From Cristatella mucedo (taxonomy: Eukaryota > Bryozoa > Phylactolaemata > Cristatellidae): DNA of 64,000 nucleotides. The position numbers and the translations under genes are program-made. The notes beneath the pieces were generated by a model. It ran no database searches, was not told where the DNA came from, and saw nothing but the letters and a program-made list of their open reading frames with translations. This document shows, one piece after another, positions 57,185 through 64,000 of this stretch (position 1 is its first letter; every line of letters begins with the position of its first letter). The stretch lies in contig WPIO01000079.1 of the NCBI GenBank assembly GCA_009760855.2, forward strand, positions 1,813,501 through 1,877,500, read 5' to 3'.

Positions 57185-58075
57185 CGTAAATCAGTCCCAG
57201 AATCCGGTTAAATTTAAGCTTCTCACAGGCAGCTGGCTTTCTTTTTTATTAAACCAACTGTTTTCAAAACGAGATTTTTCGAGTGAAGGCAGTTTTTATT
57301 AGTCTACAATAAAGCACAACGACTTCAAATTATTCGCTTGAAGCTTCCAGAAAATGAGATTATTTATTTATTTCCATATTATATATCCATATCCATATTT
57401 CCATATATCCTTATTTATTTCCATATTCCTCTTTTTCAATTGTATCTCTTTACCACAAAGCACTGCTATGATGTTAAAGCTGGTTTTTTCTCTAATCATG
57501 TAAGCCTATTTTATAGCTGAATCATATAAAAGGTTTATGTTACCAAAGTAAATAAATTTTGTCACTTGAAAGAGCCCTTTTCACTTGTCAGACATGAATT
57601 TTTCTAGCAAAGGCGAAAGTATGGTAAATATTAGGAAGTAACAGAGAACCACCTTAAAGATTTTCAGTAGAAGCAACCAAGTTTGTGCTGAGGCTTTTTG
57701 ACTGATCTTGGCGAAAATGTGCAATCCCAAGATGCAGGTGCAAATAAAGCACTGCTGTAGCAGTTAAAAACAGGAGGACTGTTAGTTTTCCTTTTAAGTA
57801 TCGCCGTCAAATTAAGCCAATTAATTTCAGTTGGCGGTTTACGCTTTGATAGCATATGCAATCCTCGAAGGGTTTTTAATCTATTAGAGGCACCGCTATG
57901 CAGCTTGATTAAGAGGAGATGGTAGAACAATAGGAAGCCCACGAGGAGCTGGAAAATTCCCATAGGTAGGGCTCCAATATAACAGACTAAAGCGAGTTAA
58001 TCGCGGTACGAAGACAAATGCAAACGGTCACTATTCGGGGGATATAAAGCTTATCATGTTTCTATATTCATTTTT
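57185..58075. other. Unassigned; (CCATAT)-like repeat at 57372-57425
   Basis: TTTCCATATTATATATCCATATCC-type simple sequence, otherwise no feature. A 99-codon minus frame (57664-57963) is unrecognised. Confidence 0.35.
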
Positions 58076-58079
58076 TTAA

Positions 58080-58600
58080 ATTTACTTAGTAATTATATAA
58101 TATATATAATTTATATTGAATTTTTATTTTTATTTTTATTCAAATTTTAAATTTCATATTTTATAGTAGACTTAATTTTTTAATTTTTTATCATATATTG
58201 TGTATTGTATATTGCATATTTATTATTTTATATTTTATATTATATATTCTTTTATTTTAGATTTATATATTATATTTTACATTTTATATTGTGTTTTACA
58301 TTTTTTTATAATTTACATTATATATTTCATATTATATTTTATATATTTTATATTGTGTATTTTATATTTTATATTTCATATTTCATATTCCATATTTTTT
58401 ATTCCATATTTTATATTCCATATTCTATATATTCTATATTCTATATATTATATATATCATATTATATATATATATATATATATCTATATATATCATATTC
58501 TATATATTCTATGTTCTGTTACATATTTTATATTTTGTATTTTATATTTCATATTTTATTGTGTATAGTTTATTGTTTATAATTTCCTAATTTTACATTT
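58080..58600. repeat. AT-rich cryptic simple repeat
   Basis: Over 500 bp of irregular TATATTTTATATTTCATAT sequence with a short (TA)n core near 58460-58480. The Tyr/Ile/Phe-rich frames of 122-125 codons are artefacts. Confidence 0.9.
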
Positions 58601-58604
58601 ATGT

Positions 58605-59870
58605 TAATATTTCCGATATGCCATCATCCAGAAAAATGCAATCAACGGTTATTTGGCTCTTGGCTTGTTTTCAGCAGGGGATAACAAAAATTCGGGAAGG
58701 GAACATAAAATCGTCCGCTTTATAATAAAGATTTTATTTTATGCAACAGGTTTCTAAAGCTGTGATTGACAGAAGTAAAGAAACGCAAATGTAGGGTTCT
58801 AACAAATGTTGCGACACCATACGTGCTTTATCAGCCTGCAATCATTGAAGCCCAAAATGGCGGAGCTGCAAAATTTTCGACACCTTGGCTCGCTGCATGC
58901 CGGTTGGTTACTTTCATTAAAGTCACGCCAGTCAATGCTTTTAAATAATATATAGTGAAGCAGCGGCTGCCTAAAAAATCAGCCAGATTACGACTGCAGA
59001 GATATTTATCATTCATGGATCAGCAATTTTACTTGGCCTGCAGCTGCTATATCACAATCTACGGTTAGGGGGTCTTATAAGTATGAACCAGATATGATTT
59101 AGTTATTTTTTCGTCGAGCAGATTAACAGTTGTGCTCCCGATGTTGGTTCAGGAAGTCAATAGGCTCTCTTCTACACACTAACTGCGTGGCTTGAAGTAT
59201 TGATCATGACTAAGTCACTGCCAAGGGACTTGAGATTTTTATCAGCGAGTGGTGACTTGCCCAGTTCATGTCATTGCAGTTCAGCAGCTACAGATCATAT
59301 GTCGGCAGCAGTAATTTTGCGATTGAGCTCTGCAACGTTTCATGTGCTACTCCAATCAGTGCTCTCGCATTGCCTTCCATTTCCGTTATCTTCGTTCCTC
59401 TTCTGTGAGTTGGGATGTTTCTGCTATTTACCTGCATTTACTTAGCAACTTTCAACTCTCTCAGCTGAATAAGCATTTTTATCACTCGGCCTTCGCTGGG
59501 CCCAGCCGACCCGACGATCCGTTTTGTTCCTTCGTGGTTTGCTTGCCGGTGCTTGTACCAGTGAATGCTACTAGCCTGGAGTTCTACTACTCAGTTACCC
59601 CGAGTTGCTAGTCTTCCTGTGTGTTTTGCAGGTCTCACTAAGAGCGATACCTTGCTTCGAAATAAGTCGTACTTGTGGCTTCTATTGCATATCGCATGAA
59701 GAGAAGAGAGGTTCGGCTCTTTTTAAGCGATTAACAATGCACATTAATGTATCACCATTATTTATACAAGCGGTCCCTCAGGATTATAATTTGAGATCTG
59801 GCCGACTTACCTTTAATTTATTTGGAAAGCTGAAAGCGTTCTAGTAGCTTTGCCTTGAGAGATGCATACT
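58605..59870. other. Unassigned; probable intron
   Basis: No element recognised. Three overlapping plus-strand short frames (59200-59844) have no splice context or domain. Confidence 0.3.
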
Positions 59871-59873
59871 CAC

Positions 59874-60002
59874 CGCAGCACGAAGAAGGTACCGAATTGT
59901 AGTACCGGCATGATCCGCTGCCGCGTGTGTCTATGCAGGCGGCCAGGCAATTAGTGACAGGCGTTATAGCAGTTGGACTGCCACAAACACAAGCAGATGA
60001 GT
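59874..60002 (-). CDS. Internal exon: WSC-like Cys-rich half-domain (copy 1)
   Basis: The minus-strand acceptor TTGCTTTCAG and donor GTGAGTATG flank a 129-bp phase 1-1 exon with no stop. It encodes DSSACVCGSPTAITPVTN, CLAACIDTRGSGS and CRYYNSVPSSCCG: a CxCG start, a CxxxC pair, CRYY and a terminal CC. The exon at 2905-3042 shares the CLAAC, CRYY and VPS.CCG blocks at nearly equal spacing, so both are conserved protein modules rather than chance. The pattern resembles the second half of a WSC domain (CYCG....C...C), but could be a lineage-specific Cys-rich module. It is the most 5' exon found on this strand. Confidence 0.62.
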
Positions 60003-60004
60003 CT

Positions 60005-60205
60005 GAAAGCAATTAGACCGTTTCCAAGCAACCAGCATCAAACAGCATGTTTAGGAAAACGTAACAATGATCACTTACAGTTCAAAACGGTTGCAAAGTG
60101 GATTAGTTTTTAATTACAGAAACACAGGCGGGTGAGTTATACGTCGCCATTCTGTATTTGGAGACAATGCCATACTCATCGCGAGGCAAGGTATACAATT
60201 AATAA
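60005..60205. other. Intron upstream of the exon; nothing identified
   Basis: Contains only the acceptor-side polypyrimidine sequence next to 60003 and unremarkable DNA. Confidence 0.35.
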
Positions 60206-60209
60206 AATT

Positions 60210-60312
60210 ATAATGTAATCCCTTTGCAGCAAATTTAAATCACATAGAAAGAGATTGAGTTCTCTTAGAGCGCTTTATCAATTGCATTATTATTATTATT
60301 ACTGTTATTAAT
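60210..60312 (+). mobile_element. LINE family A solo 3' end
   Basis: CCTTTGCAGCAAATTTAAATCACATAGAAAGAGATT, a weakened outer stem (GCGCTTT without its left partner) and an (ATT)n tail. Only about 100 bp are present. Confidence 0.85.
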
Positions 60313-60640
60313 AAAGATAAGGCAATTTTTTTGAAAATCCTTAGTATAAGGATTTGAGTTCTTTGGTAATGGAAGTGCAATAGACGAGCCCAGCAGTTTA
60401 TTTGTTAGGCACTGCCTGTTGGCAGCAAGGGGCTCTCAAGCGAGTTCAAACTGCAGTGACGCACGATTAGGCAACGCCTGTAGCACAGCAGCAGACAAAC
60501 CGATTTCAGAGAATCGTCCTGACACAAAAATCCCGATACAAACTAGAATTCGGCATTCTCCTGAAAGCTTTCCACAGAGCATACGGAGAGCTTCAAATGA
60601 AGTGCTGGTTCTTGAGATCAAGGGGCAACGTGGTGTGTAT

Positions 60641-60738
<98 letters not shown>
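60641..60738. repeat. (GT)n microsatellite
   Basis: About 48 uninterrupted GT units. Confidence 0.98.
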
Positions 60739-60744
60739 ATGATT

Positions 60745-63080
60745 CTAGATGGCTGGGAACGCTGGCACTCGGTCTGTGCAGGCAGACCAGTAGTGCCCTA
60801 AACAAACCAGGCTGTGGCCTAGGGAGGAACCGGTGCCCAGCTGTGGTCTAGCGGCTGCGGTCTAGATTCAGGCTTAGCTTTCAATTTCAATTGAGGAAAA
60901 AAATTAATGAACTAATTGTTTTAATTGAAGTATAATATAAAAATATAAATATAAAAAAATTGTAAACATAAAAATAGAGGACAAAGCCGGCTAATCCTGA
61001 ATATTTAGTTCAAGTTAAGCTAGATTTCATAGCTTTGTCCTCCTGCCTGTTCACGGGTTGAGTTGTGGCTGTGAGGGAGTGAGGGTGAGAGGGAAGGCCA
61101 GCCTAGAAGAGTACAATTGTGTTTGGGGAGCACTGAGAGCTGGCGTCAGCGAAAATACACGTTTTTGAGAGTGTTCTGCCTGCTTTCGTGTCTGAGCTCG
61201 TGGAAAGAACATTATTTATCTACATGAAGTTTAACGTCGCGGGAAGAATCTAGATTATGACGTTACGGAATCGAGCATCTAGACCACTGGTGAAAAAGTA
61301 ATTTTAATATAAGAAAATGCAATTCACGCTAGGATTACGATCGAGAATACCAGAAAGTATAATATTAAAAGCTATTGAAAGAGTATTCCCACAGCCAGCT
61401 ACAACTCGTATTCAGTTTCGTCCTAATGCCTGCAAGCGAATCTTAATGAAGTGCAAGTCAGTGCTCCAAAGTGAGTGGGAAAGCTATGAGGAGTAAGAAA
61501 GGTTGCTGCTGATGTTGTGACAATGGTCCCTCCCGATATTTCCAGTTCGACTGTAATAGGTCAGCCAGTAAAGTGCACCCGTTAAGGGTTGAAAACAGGA
61601 CAGGGTAGGAACAAAAAAGATGCCTCAGTCTTCCTGTTTTGAGAGAAATAAGTTTTTTCTTAAAACCTGGTCTTATTATCGCCTTAAAATATCTCTCAAA
61701 GCCTGGCGCTTTAAGTACAGTACCCGACAGGTACGACCCTAAAGGTCACGGGTAAAGGTCAGATATTTCACTGCCCACGTCACGTGGTCGCTACTTCTTT
61801 CCGTGTCAGGTATCGTTTCTGCTCGTTCGCTGTTCAATCTTTGGCTTGTACAAGCTACGATATTGCGATTCAAGCGTCGCCAAAATTAAATCCAGGCTCG
61901 TCTTTAATGGCTGCTAATAGAAGCTTTGGCGGCTCTGCAGCTTCTCTAGCCGCTCGTCTAGTCGAAAGCCGCCACATGGCAGCCCCGATCGCAAGCTCAA
62001 GCCTGACCTATCTGAGGAGCTTTGCCGACGAGGGGTTATAGCGTTAACCCTTTGAGTGCAGCCCACGCTGGTCTGGAAGCATCTGTCCGTTTTTCCGAAG
62101 AAGGAAAAAGTTTAGCGGCTGTACCGATCAGGACTTTCAGGGCCCTCGGACGTTCGTTCTGTCGCATTTATGCCCTTTGGCCTAGGTGAGTATCCAGAGA
62201 AAGGCAGACGTCCGTGGGCTCGGAAAGTGATCGAGCACAGAAGAAAACTGATGCAGAGCCGTAACAAAGCAATTTTAGCTTCAATTCACTCAATGGCTGC
62301 CAAGAAGTGGCGTGGGTCGCACCTACTAAGCCGCAGTGCGAGCGAACCACAGCCTTTACGTCGTGCCTCTCCAACTCCGACGGGAGGTTTAAATGGACTC
62401 GCTAAATCGGCTTGCAAGACTTCCGAGGCAGGCTCTTTAAAGTGGCCTGCTTCTCTCACTCGTCTGAGGCCGTCACAACTCCTAGTTCAGGAATAGGGAT
62501 TTTTAATTTCTGGCAGAAGTGTTACCATGGTCCACTTCAGGTCATGCCGATCTATGTATACAGCTGAGTGTCACGGCCCTCTGGCTATGCAAGCGAAATG
62601 ATGGCTTAGGGGTTAAAGAAGATGTTCTTCAGATGGATCGCTTCTACTGCATCGAAAGGGAGAAGCACTTACTTATTTCACTGAAAGTAGATCGACCAAA
62701 GACTTCTCGAAAAGACAAAAATACCGTGGCGTCCTAAAACTGTGTTTACTCGGCACACTTCTGCATAGATTTTGAACCGATCTTTCACAGATTTTTTCTA
62801 GCACGCCTCCATACATCATCGCGTTTTTGGGAGCGGCTTGAATCTGTCGACACTCATGAAAGAAAATCCGTTTCTACTTTTTGCCACCTAGTTGGTCCAG
62901 CCGACCAATAAAACCCCGGGCTTGTCTGAAACTTCATCCAACAAATGAAAATGGCTGAATTTGGTGGGATAGAGTAATATTTAAACGTTTAGATGTAGTG
63001 CTTGAACGTGGAGTGCGTTTTAGCCGAAGCTTAAGCCTTCGCTCCATTAGTCCGTTTATTAAATCCATCAACAAACCGTA
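60745..63080. other. Unassigned stretch
   Basis: No recognised element. Plus frames at 61784-62041 and 62170-62496 are moderately long and GC-richer, but unrecognised and without clear splice sites. They could be exons or an unknown element. Confidence 0.25.
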
Positions 63081-63084
63081 AAAA

Positions 63085-63255
63085 AATACTGGTCGATTTA
63101 ACAGACTTTTTTGCATAGCGACAGATGAGCCTTAACGGCTATCACCGCGGCTTGCAGGGGCGATAAAGTATCGCCCACCACAAGATTCGAACCCACCACG
63201 ATGGGACCACGGACGTGAAAAGCAACCGCCTCAAATATGCCATCAAGGCTATATT
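63085..63255 (-). mobile_element. tRNA-derived SINE
   Basis: Reverse orientation: GATTTAACAGACTTTTTTGC and ATAGCGACAGATGAGCC (3' segment), CACCGCGGCTTGCAGGGGCG (body), box B complement GATTCGAACCC at about 63185, and the box A side CTCAAATATGCCATCA. Confidence 0.82.
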
Positions 63256-63334
63256 CAGAGCCAATATGCGACGGTTCTACCTACCCACCCAGCAATATCA
63301 GGTTGGTTAACCCGTAATGGTGCACATTACGTAG

Positions 63335-63376
<42 letters not shown>

Positions 63377-63395
63377 TCGTAGTGGCGCTCATTGC

Positions 63396-63472
<77 letters not shown>

Positions 63473-63502
63473 CTGCACACTCGTAGTGGCGAACATTGCT
63501 TC
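63335..63502. repeat. Duplicated (TA)n plus 27-bp unique block
   Basis: (TA)n at 63337-63370 and 63398-63467 are each followed by a copy of GCACACTCGTAGTGGCG ending CATTGCTT (63371-63397 and 63475-63501; two mismatches). The whole (TA)n-block unit has been tandemly duplicated. Confidence 0.9.
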
Positions 63503-63504
63503 AG

Positions 63505-63920
63505 ACAGCCCACTTCCCAGACACAAATTGTTTTGAAATTCTAATTTGCTTTCATGTATATTACTTTTTATAATAATCCACACGGATGGTTACAGCTGCG
63601 ACCTTAACTTTTGCTGGTGCTGGCATGGCGTCTTTCCACGGACAGCCTCTTCCATACCAGCCTCTCAGAAATGACTAAGGGCTATGGGCGATCTAAGTGG
63701 GAAATATAATCTGTTGCGTAAAAATGCTAACTTGGAAAAAAGTCAGCGTCACTTGGGAGGAGAGTCTGCTGTATAGACGCAGCTTTAGAGAACCGTTTAA
63801 GGTGCTCGCCCCGGGGATCAAGGTCTGGCCGAGGTTGGGGGCTCGAAGCCCGTGGCATATGTAAAGCGCCTGAATATAGATTAAGTTAGCTTCTAGCTCT
63901 ATGCAAATGAATTATGTTAT
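63505..63920. other. Unassigned; possible SINE-like remnant at 63795-63900
   Basis: A degraded tRNA-like GGTGCTCGCC...GGGGCTCGAAGCCC segment precedes ATATGTAAAGCGCCTGAATA, which resembles the start of a LINE A hairpin. The combination is suggestive only. Confidence 0.25.
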
Positions 63921-63924
63921 TACG

Positions 63925-64000
63925 AAAATAAAAAATTTGATGTAAAGCCCTCAGAGAACTTCATCTCTTTCTAGGAACTTTGCATTTGCTGCAAAGAAAG
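63925..64000 (-). mobile_element. LINE family A 3' end, cut by the window edge
   Basis: TTGATGTAAAGCCCTCAGAGAACTTCATCTCTTTCTAGG and TTTGCATTTGCTGCAAAGAAAG are the reverse complement of the A tail and hairpin. The copy continues beyond 64000. Confidence 0.85.

Noticed and set aside
58200-58582. Tyr/Ile/Phe-rich open frames resembling membrane proteins
   Set aside because: The DNA is AT-rich cryptic simple repeat.

Overview
This looks like nuclear DNA of a metazoan animal, with no bacterial-style gene organisation. The evidence is short spliced exons encoding extracellular modules (sushi/CCP, a WSC-like Cys-rich half-domain, a mucin-like Thr tract), several families of non-LTR retrotransposons (LINEs), a tRNA-derived SINE, and long (TA)n, (GA)n, (CT)n and (GT)n microsatellites. 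The phylum cannot be fixed from the sequence. Most open frames in the window are LINE debris or microsatellite translations.

Mobile elements dominate. LINE family A (APE endonuclease plus reverse transcriptase; 3' end with an AAAGCGCC...GGCGCTTT hairpin and an (ATT)n tail) has about 15 copies or fragments. The best is full length at about 53030-57020 but broken by a premature stop, a nested insertion and a 2-bp deletion. A divergent relative, A', has tails beginning TTTGTATAGCGCC. LINE family B (also APE plus RT, different sequence) is best seen on the minus strand at 23100-27660, where a family A copy at 24283-25978 splits it. A third type, probably carrying a restriction-like endonuclease, lies at 39955-41450. 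Seven copies of a tRNA-derived SINE are scattered through the window. Nesting is pervasive: family A 3' ends sit inside A copies at about 6470, 13280, 13886, 22567 and 54958, and inside B copies at 24283 and 49385.

The host coding signal is sparse but consistent. Six exons on the minus strand (59874-60002, 51463-52203, 47000-47206, 46648-46839, 10324-10428, 2905-3042) have AG/GT splice sites, are all phase 1-1, and all have lengths divisible by three. They encode a Cys-rich WSC-like half-domain, a Thr-rich stalk, two sushi domains and two more WSC-like half-domains. They read as one very large mosaic extracellular gene, or as a cluster of related genes, with introns filled by retrotransposons. 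Two decayed exon-like segments (48420-48640 and about 10107-10285) fit the same pattern.

Other structure includes a 79-bp minisatellite of about 10.5 copies (28678-29513) that shares a block with the LINE A 3' UTR, a 35-bp tandem repeat (45583-45715), two perfect palindromes (40 bp at 50205-50244; 44 bp at 43376-43419), two hairpin sites (11358-11396; 20569-20654) and a CpG-rich island (30380-30665) that could be a promoter.

Layout: 0-7 kb, LINE A copies and one exon; 7-12 kb, SINEs, an exon and a LINE B end; 12-28 kb, nested LINE A and B; 28-34 kb, minisatellite, CpG-rich island and LINE B debris; 34-42 kb, LINE A', A, B and the third LINE; 42-46.6 kb, mostly unassigned; 46.6-52.2 kb, the sushi and mucin exons; 53-57 kb, the near-complete LINE A; 57-64 kb, AT-rich and unassigned DNA with one exon.
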